Positions 1 through 11,657 of a stretch of DNA of 64,000 nucleotides are shown here, one piece after another. The stretch's first letter is position 1, and each line of letters opens with the position of its first letter. The stretch comes from Paracentrotus lividus (Eukaryota; Echinodermata; Echinoidea; Camarodonta; Echinidae), in NCBI GenBank assembly GCA_940671915.1, contig CALNVZ010003434.1, positions 2,133,719-2,197,718 on the forward strand, written 5' to 3'. The translations under genes were made by a program, and so were the position numbers. The notes under the pieces were generated by a model. The model had not been told where the DNA came from. It did not search any database and saw nothing but the letters and a program-made list of their open reading frames with translations.

Positions 1-1422
1 GAAAAAAATATGAATGTGGAAGCTGAAGCACAAAGTTTGAAAAACAAACCCTTGATAAATATCTAAAAAGAGAAGACTAATTATAAAATTTAATCCTAAA
101 GGGTTCAACTATTGTCTTTAGAAAAACATAAAAGATGCCCAAATTTTGTTCGAAAGCATACTTTTTTTTTGCCTTAAAAATTCCCTACTCCATGTCTGAA
201 AGGATGAAAAACAAAATAGTCTTTGAAAATTGGAATAAGTACTGCATAAGCTAATTTTTTTTCAGAGAAAATGTTGACCTCTAGATATTTTTATGATTTG
301 GACTAACAGCAGAATTGTGATTTTTCAGATGTTTTCATTAGTCTATATATTTGTGAGAATTAAAATGGATATTTTCGAACACAGTGAAAATAACCACTTA
401 CACAAATATCCTGACACATGCCATTAACTCTAGATATTTGCTTATTTGAGTTCATTAGATATAGAAATGTAATGGAGCATCAAATCTTGCCCACCGTGTG
501 TTTGGACTACTTATAAAAGTAAGCATAGTAGATATTTAAGAATGCAAACATACATTCGTACCATCTCGGCCAGCCATGTGCTAAATTAAACAAGGACCTT
601 CTTATTAGATGATATGCCCTAGAATGCTCGTGAACTAACCAGGCAAGTAGTCTGCAAGCGCAGACTCAATTTGACACTTTTAAACAAATTTCAGTGTAGA
701 GTGAAGGCTAGCCTACAAACTCACTGTCTCGGTCGAGAAGCTACAGTACACGAGTGAATCTAGTTCTTTACTTCAGACCCTGGTAAGCAAACAATGTGGG
801 TTTGTGCCTGCAAACTTCTAGGCAATGGCCAATGAGAACAAGATGAGAGATAGAGAGAGAGAAAGGGGGGGGGGACTGTTGGGGTGAAATAAGAGCATGC
901 TAGCCTGCTTCAGTAACTCGATCAAGTGATATGTTGGAAACCTCATACCACCATGCTTGATGTACAGGGCACATGTTTGGTATGAAGGGAATACCGGTAT
1001 ACATATACACCAGTAGTAGATCCAGCCTCAGCTAATTCAAAAGATTTCATCTGCCCATGCACAAATATAATAGAGTCGCTACTATCTCTAGATATTTGGG
1101 CCTGAACAATCTGTTGTCAGAGTAAACGCTGGATCTCTGCCTGTACACATGTATGTTCATCTACTCTTAGTTATAGGCTTACTAAAAGGTCAAAAGATAA
1201 GTACAAGTGAGCACTGATGTCATATAGGAAGAATACAACATTCTGTCTATTTAAATTTCCAATCATTTGAAAAAATGCTCCCTTAATGATTCAATTTAAG
1301 TACAAGACTAGATTTGCAACGATTGGTTCCTGGTAAAATGCACCTGTTATTACAACATCAAAAAACCCCAATTAAACATGCATTTTCATCATGCACGTAA
1401 ACTGCGAACTTTCTCTGTATCA
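1..1422. other. AT-rich intron 4 DNA, no gene seen
   Basis: Only short spurious frames are present. A short GA-rich microsatellite followed by a G run lies at about 846-875. No SPPL3 catalytic exon, tRNA or transposon end was recognised. Confidence 0.6.
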
Positions 1423-2232
1423 TCTCTACTATAATTAACGCAATGTTGTATGTATTGTATGTATGTTAGTAAAAGGCTCCGTCAATTTTTGTTCTAATTC
1501 CGCCAAATTGACACACGAAGTTAATACAAACATTGGCCGGGTTTTAATCTATATTCGGTTGAAAATGGAACAGTCTAGGCTGTGAACCAGACATAAAACA
1601 TGATTTTTGTTGCTTTTTGATTGTGTAAAAACGGATGAAGTCTGTAGACTACAAAAAATAAAAATGCGCGCAAGCCGCATCGAGGTAAACAAACGCGGAA
1701 ACTTTTTATGATGTAACAATGCATTCATTTAAGCCACATCCTGGTACGCGGAACCCCTCTATGACGTAACAATGAATTTTGATTTAGTGGTCAAATTGCG
1801 CCAAAAAATGAAATATTATAGAAAGACGGGATTGATACAAACAATGGCCGGTTTTTAAGTTACTCTGTTGAAAATGGTTAAGATTTGGCTGAAAACTGGG
1901 CTTTAAACATGAATCACAGGCCAGGGGCCGCAGAGCATTTTTGAAAGTGGGTTGAGGACTGAGTCCAAAGTTGGGGGGGGGGGCTGAATAGACGGGCCGC
2001 AGAACAGGCTTAGTTATATTCGCTTTTTTTCGTTTTTTTGTTGTTGTTGTTTGTTGTTGTTGTTTTTTTTCTTACATGTTTACTGAAAAAAATGACGGAC
2101 GGGTCTTTAATAAAATAAATAATGAATTTTGTATGACTCTAAAGACATTCAGAGCTACATACAACAAAATAAAAATCATCAAAATTGGGAATTCATCATT
2201 GAAACCCGCGCAAAGCGCGGGTGTCCTGCTAG
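1423..2232 (+). mobile_element. Non-autonomous Helitron, complete
   Basis: The 5' end reads TCTCTACTATAATTAA and is preceded by A. The 3' end has the hairpin CCCGCGC-AAA-GCGCGGG (2205-2221), then TGTCCTG, then CTAG, and is followed by T. TC start, GC-rich 3' hairpin, CTRR end and insertion between A and T are the standard Helitron signature. It spans 810 bp with no Rep/helicase ORF, so it depends on another copy. Two diverged direct repeats lie inside (about 1500-1620 and 1830-1920, sharing ATACAAACA and GTTGAAAATGG), along with CpG-containing sequence unlike its surroundings. Confidence 0.87.
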
Positions 2233-3077
2233 TTGTAATAAATCAGGTATTCCAGTTCTCTACAAAAAAACAAAAAAAAAATGAATTCCAACCCCCCCCC
2301 CCCCCCCCAGATAAATATTCCAATAATGTTCACAATTGCTATCTACTGAAGATGGTAAATCATTATTCATTTTTTTTTGGGGGGGGGAGGGGGTAGGGGT
2401 GGACACCAACCCCAATGTTGGTGTTAAGCCCTTTTGACATACTTATATGTGTGCAACATCCTTCTGGCTCTTAACCAGCTGAAGATATAATCTACACTTT
2501 GAATTCTGCAACCTTCACATTCCTAGTCTAGTAGAAACAACACTTGAACCTGCAGCTCTGAATCACAGATGTGAGAGCAAGGTCAGAATATACATGTACA
2601 TCCAACAACGAGAAACAGTCACAGAGTGTGCTTCACCAGCCTGAAGTTGCAAAATAACTTGATTCAAGGTGGGTTAGCCTGAGGTCAGCTGAAATGTAAA
2701 AGTTCAAAAATTGCTATCTACAGAAGATGGCAAATCATTATTTTCTTCTTTTTTTTGTAGCGGGGGGGGGGGGGGAAGGGGGGCATGGCAACAAACCCAT
2801 GTTGGTGTAAAGCCCTTTTGACATTCAAAAGCACCCTTCTAGAACTCAATCAGCTGAAGACGATAATCTACACTTTGAATTCTTCAACCTTCACATTCTT
2901 ATTCTAGCAGAGAAAGCACTTGAACCTGCAGCTCTGAATCACAGATGTGAAAGCAAGGTCAGAATATACATACAAGGAATAAAAAAAGTCACAGGGTGGG
3001 GCTTTACCAGTCTGAAGTTGTGAAATAACTTGATTCCAGGGCCCGTATTCAATAAACGACTTAAGCATTTGTCTTAA

Positions 3078-3556
3078 AGCTGGTGTATAGTGTTGGGAGA
3101 AGGAAAAATTTAATTTGGATTCACAGTAAGATAATATGAAAGATTGAATCCTATAACTGTAACAAAGAAAGTTATATTACATGGAATCTCGTTTTAATGT
3201 CTTTATTTCACGATATCATAGTATAAAAAAGATAAGTCGGGGATCCGACTCATCTTTGTGTGCGCTAGGCGTTCACATGGAAAACCAATGAGGATTCTCT
3301 TGTGTGGGTGATACACACAGACCGCTTCGCTCCATTCATGCGAGGAGTTCGGGGGACTGGACAACCCAGCAAAGGTCTCAAAAACCGTTGCAAATTGTGT
3401 TTGGATTCAAACATTTCACTGAAATTCACCGGAAATCGTGAAAGGAATATCACAAAATCTCTCACACATGTCTTTTAGTGCAATGTGAACAACATGAGAC
3501 TATATTTTATCGGTTTTATGCCGATTTTTTTTTGTTACCAAAACTATACACCAGGT
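3078..3556. mobile_element. TTAA-flanked MITE (family T2), copy 1
   Basis: AGCTGGTGTATAGT at the left and ACTATACACCAGGT at the right form about 14-bp imperfect inverted ends, flanked on both sides by TTAA (3074-3077, 3557-3560). TTAA target duplication points to a piggyBac- or Kolobok-type mobilising transposase. It is 479 bp with no meaningful ORF. The same family recurs at 41647-42125 and 60734-61207. Confidence 0.85.
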
Positions 3557-4081
3557 TTAAGTCTTAAGTATTTTTTCTAAGATTTTGTCTAAGATAAGAA
3601 AAATGCCTTAGCCGTATTCCAAACACGATGGGCTCTTTGTCTACGTTCAGAAAAAAATAAGCAAAAGTCTTAACTTGTTATGACGTCACAAAGGTCGCGC
3701 AGAAGCAAAATGACAAAAATAGTTGCGCGCAACAAAGGGCCTTATGCCCTACGCAATCTGTATAAAATACGCTTATAAAAGTTTCATTTTTCCATTTTGA
3801 CATAAATTTGTAACCATTTATGGATGTCGTTACTATTTAGTTTATATCTCTTGAATAGAATTAAACTGTTTAAAAGTATAAGCTGCTTCACATTGCAAAT
3901 TATGTCTGAAATGTGTCTGATTATTTCAAAAGAATTTGATTAATGTTTTCATGTTTAGTTTGTGGTTTCAAATGAGCTTGCCGTATAATGAGTATATAAG
4001 TTAAGCCACTACGTAGTAGGCTTAAAGTTAAGATAAAATTCTCATTTTTATGAGCGTATTTGAAGGCGCATCTCGATTTAA

Positions 4082-4684
4082 AGGAGGAGTCCGGGCTGAA
4101 ATGAAAAAGTTTTGTAAAATTAAGTAAAATTCATCAAGCACAACACAGAAAATTTCATCAAAATCGGATGAAAAATAACAAAGTTATGCATTTTTTAAGT
4201 CGTCAATTTTTTTTGTAAAACAGTTCTCGGCAATTGTCTCATTGTCTCATTTGAATATTTGAATATTCAAATGAGCAAACTGGTGATGTCACAGTCCCCC
4301 TACTTCTTGTGTATTTTATTATATGAAATCCTATTTATCTCATTTTTTCATATATTGCGTATACAGAAAATCTGTCCCTCATACTGAAATAAGTAAAAGC
4401 ACTTGTGACCTTGAACATTCCACAAGGATTAATCCGTGTTTTTATGTCCTTGGGGCAGAAAATCTTGATAATTGGTATTTCATACAATAAAAAACAAAGA
4501 AAGTAGGGGGACTGTGACATCATCAGGTTGCCAATTTGAAGAACTGTATCCTAAAACAATCAAAACCTAAGAAAATTCATAACTTTGCTATTTCTTATCC
4601 GATTTTGATGAAATTTTCAGTGTTGTGCTTTTTCGATTTTACTTTATTTTTCTTATAAAGCAAATTCCAGCCCGGATGAGTCCT
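4082..4684. mobile_element. TTAA-flanked foldback MITE
   Basis: The ends AGGAGGAGTCCGGGCTG and CAGCCCGGATGAGTCCT are inverted and flanked by TTAA (4078-4081, 4685-4688). Inverted similarity continues through most of the element: ATCAAAATCGGATG against its complement near 4600, and GTGATGTCACAGTCCCCCTA near 4283 against its complement near 4503. It can fold almost end to end. It has no coding capacity and sits inside the 3040-4886 element. Confidence 0.85.
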
Positions 4685-5261
4685 TTAAGACTTTTGGCTT
4701 AGCCAAAATCTAAGAATTTATGCTTAAACTGTCAAAATCGGCTAAGCCAAAAGTCTTAAGTTAAGAAAAAAATCTTAGCCATTTTGAGTTTATGGATTGC
4801 GCATTTTGGCTAAGAATTTTGTCTTAGCCAAAAGATAAGCAAAAATGCTTAAATTTCATGCTTAAGTAGTTTATGGAATACGGGCCCAGGTGAAGGGGAA
4901 AGACCCAAGGTCAGCACAGAGGTCAGCTGAAATATAAAAGTTAAAAAATTGCTATCTATAGAAGATGGTAAATCATTAATTTTTGTGGTATTTTTTTTGT
5001 ATTTTTTTTTGGGGGGGGGGGTAGGTGCAACAAACCCATGTTGGTGTTTAGCCCATTTGAACCTGCAGCTCTGAATCACAGATGCGAGATTGAGGTCAAA
5101 ATATATCCAAGGAATGAATATCAGGTTGGGCTTTACCAGCATGAAGTTGTGAAATAGCCTGTTTTTGAGTAATCAGGGGGAGAAGCCCGAAGTCTGTCAA
5201 AGCATAAATTTCCTGTTTCACCAGCCTGATATATTACTTCTGTTAAGAGTTCTTACAAGCC

Positions 5262-5304
5262 ATGTGTCCAGTGCGCTATATAAATGCTGTTCATCATAAT
5301 CATG
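5262..5304 (+). repeat. LINE/SINE-like 3' tail fragment
   Basis: GTGCGCTATATAAATGCTG followed by TCATCATAATCAT resembles the 3' tails of CR1/L2-like retroposons common in invertebrates (GCGCTATA then an ATT/ATC-type simple run). No body of an element is recognisable upstream. Confidence 0.45.
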
Positions 5305-5677
5305 CTTGGGCTGCTTTTTAGTGTGCTAAACCACAACACCAAGATGACGTTGACCTTCATTTTTGCCCCATTTCACATGATAAATGGGAGAAGAATCCTG
5401 ATATACTCTTATCTGGCTAATTCACAGGGTCAAAAATAGCGCTGGATTTTGAAACTTTGGTCTGATTATACAACACCTACAGACACACAGATGTGAAAGC
5501 AAGGTCAGAATACATCCAACAAACAAAACATTACCGAGGTCCTGCCCACCACACAGGCTGATAAATGGGAGAGCTGAGAGTAACTCAATCTGGTGCTTGA
5601 TTGAACAGCTGAGTAGAGCTGATGGACGCATGGAATTATGCAAGTGTCACATGCTTTCAGGACGACTTTCTGTTATA

Positions 5678-6038
5678 CCGTGTTTACACAGTGACTCGGC
5701 TCTCGTGTTCAATCGTCAGGAAGGGTCCAATACTACAAAGAGTAAACCTGTGATCATGCTTATATGAATAAAAAACGACTGAAAGTAGGGAGAGACATCA
5801 TTAATGTTTGTTGTAATGTATAGCCGAATGCTACCACTGACTTCAAGGTCATCGGGTTTGACACAGCTTTTTGTTTACAAACAGAAAAATTGACATGTCG
5901 AACTCGCCTCCTGCATGAAAACCTGTGATTCTGGCGGAGCAAAAACGGTGTGTCAAACTTGGGTTGCGGATCACACTGATCCTGTTTACATGACATAAAA
6001 TTGTCGAACCCCCGAGCAGAGTCACAGTGTAAATGTGG
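5678..6038. mobile_element. TA-flanked MITE
   Basis: CCGTGTTTACACAGTGACTC at the left pairs with GAGTCACAGTGTAAATGTGG at the right, imperfect inverted ends of about 25 bp. TA flanks both sides (5676-5677, 6039-6040), consistent with a Tc1/mariner-type or other TA-targeting transposase. It is 361 bp and non-coding; minus-strand frames across it are chance. Confidence 0.7.
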
Positions 6039-6427
6039 TATTATTTTCCCTGGTATCCTCTTACCATGTTACCAATTTAACCCAATTTTTTTTCTGGTCG
6101 AGAAACGGGTAAAGCCAGGCATGATGCGATAAGTGGGTTTTGACAAAAAAGAGGTTAATTCGTGATGAATTTGGGTCGTGATTTTGAGGTCTTGGAGAAT
6201 AGAAACTAGGGTTTATAAGGAATGGTGTTTTGATTTGGATTGAAGCGTGATGGTTTGGAAACACCGAGAGTCATGTTTTGATTTCATTCTATGCCTGCAA
6301 AAATAACAAATCACCATTGCCATGGAAATATTAACACAACATTTACATGTCCTATTTTTCTTAAATGATGTATTTATAGCTCACTCTTTCATGCCAATAC
6401 AAGGAATTATGAGAGCAAATGTAAGGT

Positions 6428-8037
6428 GATCATATGCACAATCAGGGTGCACAACTGTTGTACAGCGTGGTGTCCAAATAGAAAAAAGAACTGAAAATGC
6501 TTTTTTTGTTTATTGATATTATTCATGATATGAACTACAAAATGACAAGACTAAAAGTGAAAAAATATGTAATTAAGTTATGCTAATTAGCAATTTAACG
6601 ACCGGTGTCATATTACACATAGAACATATATAAACAAAAAAAATTTGTATTTAAAAAAAATAACTGTTGGACAATTCTGAAATTTGCAGGAAACAATCGT
6701 CACATGTATGGTTCTCAGCCATAGCAATATCATTTAAAAGAATTATCAGGAAGTTGGTCTCCCTAGCCCTTACAAAATGACAAGAAATACAGGCAATTTT
6801 CATGTATTACTTTACATACGTATTAAACTACTTTTATTCAATGTTCATATAATTTCTGTTTGGATGAAGTACATTCCACAAAATTTCAGAGACCACCTGA
6901 AGATATATTGAATGCTTCAATTCAAATTTCATTAATTCTGTAGTATTTTCGAATAATTGATTAATATTTCTTGCAAATATTTCTCTAAATTCCATATTTC
7001 TTCTTTGAAACCTTCCGCGTTTTGCCCAAATGCAAGTGTAATGATGGGGGTTTTCACATATTAAGTGGCTATCAAGATTATTAAGTATGGACAGGTGTAC
7101 AGGATTACAGATTTCATGATAAACAATTAAAACATCAGAAATCTGTCAACAAAAAACACCCCCCATAAAAAAAGAAACTTACTTGTTCATCACTCATTCT
7201 TATCATGATTCTTGACCTTTACATTGTGACAAGTAAGACACGCAATGACTAATTTTTATTAAGATTTGGATAAAATTTTTAAAAAAATATTACTTCCCAT
7301 CACTCAAATTTCTAGAAATTTTCACAGAATACTTGATAGAGTATGCCTTTGTAATAAGAGAAAAATAACACATATAATGAAAGGAATGTAATATGTTATA
7401 TGATGATATTATTGGAAATTACCCCACAGTGAAGCAACAAAATCTCAGCGACTAATTTTTTAAGAAATCTCAAATAGTCCACAGCTTAAAAATGTTGTCT
7501 TTCGACAGCAATCAATGGGTACCATTGTGTAGAGTGGACCTTGCCCTACTATATGGCAAAAAAAAAATATATCTGTCTGACCTTGCATGACATGACAACA
7601 TTAGTTGAAAGGTCAGAAGGTCACTTGAGTGAGCCAGGTTACACAGCATACATCAGATTCCTAAGGCATGATAACTTTTTTTTCCTGTAGAGGCAGACTA
7701 TTTTAAATGGTACCATTGGAATGCCAGTGAAAAAACAAAGCAACCATATATAACACAGTGGGTGAGTCTCAAATTTCAGACCCAGAAATCGCATTTCAAT
7801 GATATTTTTAACTTGTTATTTCTTGGGTTACCGCAAAATTGGCCGTTTATCGTTAATTAACATTAATTAATGGACACTTAAGAAAATGTAAACATTACAA
7901 AAATCAGGATATGGAATAATGAGGGTGTATTTGTGATACAAGTGAAATCTCAAGGCAATTGGTAAAGGTTTGAGCAATTTACAACAGTTTAATGCTGAAA
8001 AAACAGAGTTGTGCACCCTATGATTGTGCTTATGATC
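6428..8037. mobile_element. 1.6-kb inverted-repeat element, non-coding
   Basis: GATCATATGCACAATC then AGGGTGCACAACT at the left is matched in inverted orientation by AGTTGTGCACCCTATGATTG then TGCTTATGATC at the right. AGGT flanks both ends (6424-6427, 8038-8041), possibly a 4-bp target duplication. The interior is AT-rich with no ORF, so this would be a deletion derivative of a DNA transposon of unknown superfamily. Confidence 0.6.
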
Positions 8038-8041
8038 AGGT

Positions 8042-8931
8042 TGCACTTTCACAGACGAGACTGCAATATTAATCTTGGAGGAAAGATTTCTTCAATTTAC
8101 ATTTTTTTTCCATTTTTGTCATAATGATAATGTTAACTACTACTAGATAATTGATTAAAAATTGTTGAATGAACTTTACATACATTAGCTTATCACATAA
8201 TTATATAGATGTATTGCTCACAAGAAGGAGCATTTCCGGTGCTGTCATCGCAATGGAATATTAAGTACTCCTATTTATTCTTAAACACACTCATAAATTG
8301 TCTATAGTTACATGTGACCACTTGCGTCTCTCTTAAAATCTACCAGTACATATTTTATGTCTGGTTTCGGTTTGGGGATGTGGGAGGATTTAACAACAGT
8401 GCCCTGTAAAATAAGAAGTTATGACCAAATTTAAATCAATAGAAACCAATCAGGATCCTCCTTTCATAGACTTCTTGCCTAAAAGACTCATCGAGAGCCA
8501 ATTAGAATGGTTGTTTCAAATTATTGATTGTAAAAGTAAATAGTGTACTCTGAGAACTACTTTGCTATGTAATTATTTAACGCCCTTATGACTCTCAGCA
8601 AATATAAAAAGTTCAGTAACCCCTGACATCTTTAGATGTATTTCTCTTTATATCCCTTATTAAAGAAATTCTGTTTCATGATTGGTCTAAAAGTAGCATC
8701 ATGTGACCAGACATTGCGATGATTTCGAAAACAAATTGATAAAAATTATGAAGAAATTTGGTGCCTAGCAGAAGAGCCTTTGCCGGACACTAGAGTGATG
8801 CTCAAATTACATATAATGCACTTTTGCTGACAAATTTACAACATGTATCATGTTTTTTTGTTTGTTTTTTTGTTTTTCCCCTTTTTCCTAGGAACGTCTT
8901 TATGGCACTAAATATGTTATCATTGTCTTAC
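8042..8931. other. Intron 4 next to exon 4, nothing recognised
   Basis: AT-rich sequence with T runs near 8850-8875. No repeat ends, RNA gene or exon seen. Confidence 0.6.
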
Positions 8932-9048
8932 CTGCTGTGCAGACCGCAAAGACCATCTGCATGGAATCGAAGAAGAAGAACATAACAAGAAGGGATATGG
9001 AAGCCCCTATAGGCAGGAACATGGCTTGAGTTGCATCTATACTATGAA
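8932..9048 (-). CDS. SPPL3: SPPL3 exon 4: second transmembrane segment
   Basis: This 117-nt exon has a pyrimidine-rich acceptor (ctctctccacag) and a donor CAGCAG/gtaag. After the split Val codon it reads [18 protein letters not shown], then [20 protein letters not shown], leaving one base. Human SPPL3 has TIDSTQALFLPIGASVS and [20 protein letters not shown] here, a very close match that is specific to SPPL3 rather than SPP or SPPL2. It encodes the second membrane span; no active-site residue falls in it. The ORF runs open past both splice sites for a short way, but similarity stops exactly at the splice signals. The 5' half with its acceptor is tandemly duplicated at 9125-9248. Confidence 0.95.
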
Positions 9049-9124
9049 CTGTGGAGAGAGAGAAAGAGAGAGATAATAGATCAATAATGGTAGTGATGAT
9101 GATGATGATGATAGTAACAAGAAG

Positions 9125-9248
9125 CAAGAAGGGATATGGAAGCCCATAGGCAGGAACATGGCTTGAGTTGCATCTATACTATGAACTGTAGAGAGAGAGA
9201 GAGAGAAAGAGAGATAATAACAGATCAGCACTGGTAGTGATGATGATA
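9125..9248 (-). pseudogene. Partial tandem copy of SPPL3 exon 4 (5' half plus acceptor)
   Basis: This block repeats 8984-9108 about 141 bp upstream in gene direction. It keeps the acceptor (ctctctctctacag) and about 60 nt of exon sequence up to 9185, then runs into repeat DNA with no donor. Two bases are missing in the CCTATAGGGGCTTCC stretch, which becomes CCTATGGGCTTCC, so the frame shifts. Splicing to this acceptor would break the protein. It arose by local duplication next to a GA/GAT microsatellite. It could be an assembly error, but unlike A' it carries no base-loss signature. Confidence 0.8.
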
Positions 9249-9365
9249 GGCCTGCAGATTGAGGCTGGTGATGATGGTGATGATGATGGTGATGGTGATG
9301 ATGATGGTGTTGGTGATGATGATGGTGATGATGATGATGAGAATGATAAGGGTGATGATGATATA
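9231..9365 (+). repeat. GAT-type trinucleotide microsatellite
   Basis: A run of GATGATGGTGATGATG-type triplets lies just upstream of the exon 4 duplicate in gene direction. The plus-strand Asp/Gly-rich frame and the minus-strand Ser/Pro-rich frame across it are products of the repeat. GA-rich runs lie beside it at 9052-9072 and 9190-9214; read on the minus strand these CT runs supply the pyrimidine tracts of exon 4 and its copy. Confidence 0.9.
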
Positions 9366-11570
9366 ATGAAATGGATAGGTGGTGGGTATCTAATAAAATT
9401 AATTTTCCTTAAATTAGATGAATGAGGTAGCCAGAACTTCATAGAAGTATAAATGGGTCTATATTCATTACCATATTTCATCACTACTCCTTCTACATCC
9501 TTCTACTTCTACTTAATCTTGGACTAAGAGAATATAATGTGTCCAGAACTTGACATTAACAAAAGACTTGTACCTTGTCACTAAGTCTACACAGCTTTGT
9601 TTGTATTACCCAAATTAGAACAGCAAGTGTCTTAATAATGGTGAAATCAATAATGCAGTGGATTCCAACCAAATTTGAGGATCCATGAACAATGATTTCA
9701 ACATGGCAAAACACTACCTATGAACTTGTATCTCTTGCTATTTAGGCCATTGTGATACTATTAGAGCTCGTGAGAACCATGTATAGCGAGGTCAGTTGAT
9801 GTTGGAGCTGTCTAGACAAACATTTTGACCTTAGGATCTTTAAATAACAGTGAGTGAGTTAAAGCCTAACGTATCTTGGGTTCTTGTAATGACAGAAAAG
9901 CATTATAATCATTGAAATCTCTAAGTTGGCAAAGTTATGAAAAATATATCATTGCTATTTTCATACTCAAATTGGCATTTTATTCAATGAATATACTGCA
10001 ATGTTCATCAATGAAGTTCCAGGGTAATTTTTCTAAAGGTTGCACAGGTTTAATAAGAATACAATTCATGCTAATTGATGATTGTGCCAATTGAAAAGAG
10101 TGGAAACATGATATGGAAATCTTGGGTGTCCAAGGGTTAATTTAAAATACAGAATGCTCAAATACATAACTTTGTGACATGTTTGGTAGATCATGCAATA
10201 ACTGAGGAGTAAGCGAAGAAAGATCAGGGAATCATGATGTTTATTTACAAATGAATGTTGAAATTATTTTCCATAAAACTCAACTTCCAGCAAAGGGTTA
10301 CCAAGGCTTCTTTATACAATGTAAATGTAGTTTGTAAATTGTAAATCAGGAGAAACTACAAAAAAAAAAAAATTGATTCTGGTTCAACCTCGCTGAGCGA
10401 ATTTGTTAGACTGAGGAACTACAATGTAGCTCCAATTTTAAAAAGGTTGACTTATAATGGGTAAAAACAATTGAATATAAAGAGAAGATGACTTGAGGAT
10501 CTTGGACTTCAATGGCAATTACTCAACTTATGTAAGCTTGACTTAGTAAAGGTTGAATGTATTTCAAATGCAAAATTGGCTGTCTAAAGACAAAACAAGA
10601 CAAAGTATGTAGACAAACTTGTAATAAATGGAACAAATCTAAGGTCTAGATTACGAATTATGCATGGAGCTTCAAAGAGGCGCCCGAGAATACCCTAAAA
10701 GATTAAATTGCTCAAATACACATTTTCGTTCAATGAGGATTATTTCCTAAGTGCATATTACGCTAGGAGACAGGCCATTAACAATTAAATCTAATCCTTT
10801 TATGGCGATTCTAATTAAAGGTCTTTAGGACCAAATTAAATGCTACATGCATGCCCCAACCTCACCACCATCCCCCCCCCCCCCCCCCACGACAAAATTA
10901 AATATAGGACAAAATGACATATCTTGTAATAGAGCAAAATGTTCTGTGATTTCTGACGCCAATGCAATATTATTATGCCTTTCCTAATATATCTCATTGT
11001 GGGACGAGTGATTATGCATGAAATTGGGTAGAGAAGAAGAGCTCTCAGTAAAATATGAAAACATCAATAACTCAAATGTTGATGAAGTCACATACTTCCT
11101 TCTGTCATAGGGGATAGGAGTGGCAGTATATGAAGAGCTAAGTTCAAAAAGGTACTAAAACCATCTCTGTTACTTTAGAGTAAAATGCATTTGTTTTGTA
11201 CAGGCATTAAAAGGAAAAGTGATATGTACAATTTATGACGAGTGCTTTCAAAAGTTGGGTTGAATCTTTTGTTCAATGACAGATACCTACCCGAATAATG
11301 GTGTAATAATACTAATGTAACTTTTATCAAAAATTCATGTGGCACCTTTCAGAACTTAGCTCTACATATATGTCTAGAATCTTTATTTAACTATGTGATT
11401 TATTTAAGTCTATGTTAAAGTCTTACCTCTTCAAAATATAATCCTGTAATTTTAGGCTTTCAAGGTACAGGTAAAGTTTCCTTGTGTCTTTTAGATTTCT
11501 GTATTGTGTTAATAGCAGGTTGTAATGATACTTCATTTCTTTCTTATTCTTTCTTCTTATCTTCTGATTC
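9366..11570. other. Intron 3, no gene seen
   Basis: AT-rich intronic DNA with an A run near 10362 and a C run near 10872-10888. No transposon ends or exons recognised. Confidence 0.6.
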
Positions 11571-11646
11571 CAAAGCGCCTAGAGACTTCATTGTAATTTG
11601 CGCTATATTACAATTGGAAATTATTATTTTATTATCATTATTATCT
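11571..11646 (+). repeat. LINE/SINE-like 3' tail beside exon 3
   Basis: AAAGCGCCTAGAGACTTCAT, then TTGCGCTATATTACAATTGG, then an ATTATT/ATTATC run, is the typical form of CR1/L2-like retroposon 3' ends in invertebrates. It ends about 11 bp from the exon 3 boundary, so the insertion forms the intron side of the exon 3 donor. The 5' extent is unclear. Confidence 0.55.
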
Positions 11647-11657
11647 GAATTTGTTAC

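Larger units (their letters stand above)
3040..4886. mobile_element. DNA transposon with GGCCCGTATTC inverted ends, host of two nested insertions
   Basis: The left end GGCCCGTATTC and right end GAATACGGGCC are inverted, and partial inverted similarity continues inward (CTTAAGCAT against ATGCTTAAG). A CAG triplet flanks both ends (3037-3039, 4887-4889) as a possible 3-bp target duplication. Inner palindromic TTTGGCTTAGCC stretches fill 4690-4860. Removing the two nested elements leaves roughly 755 bp with no ORF, so it is non-autonomous. The superfamily is not assigned. Confidence 0.75.
2326..5175. repeat. Roughly 370-bp tandem repeat, about three units, interrupted by transposons
   Basis: TTGCTATCTA followed by AGATGG, a T/G homopolymer stretch, AACCCATGTTGGTG and GAATCACAGATG recurs starting near 2336, 2711 and 4949, with a further fragment near 5485-5540. 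The second unit is split at 3040-4886 by a transposon; joining 3039 to 4890 restores the unit. G and C homopolymers inside the units are likely length-uncertain. No gene. Confidence 0.75.

Noticed and set aside
1-8931. Downstream SPPL3 exons with YD/GxGD motifs
   Set aside because: Looked for on the minus strand by expected residues (such as QYLTRP and GLLIYDVFWVF) and not found; they probably lie beyond the left edge.
9179-9484. Ser/Pro-rich minus-strand and Asp-rich plus-strand frames
   Set aside because: Both are translations of a GAT/GA microsatellite.
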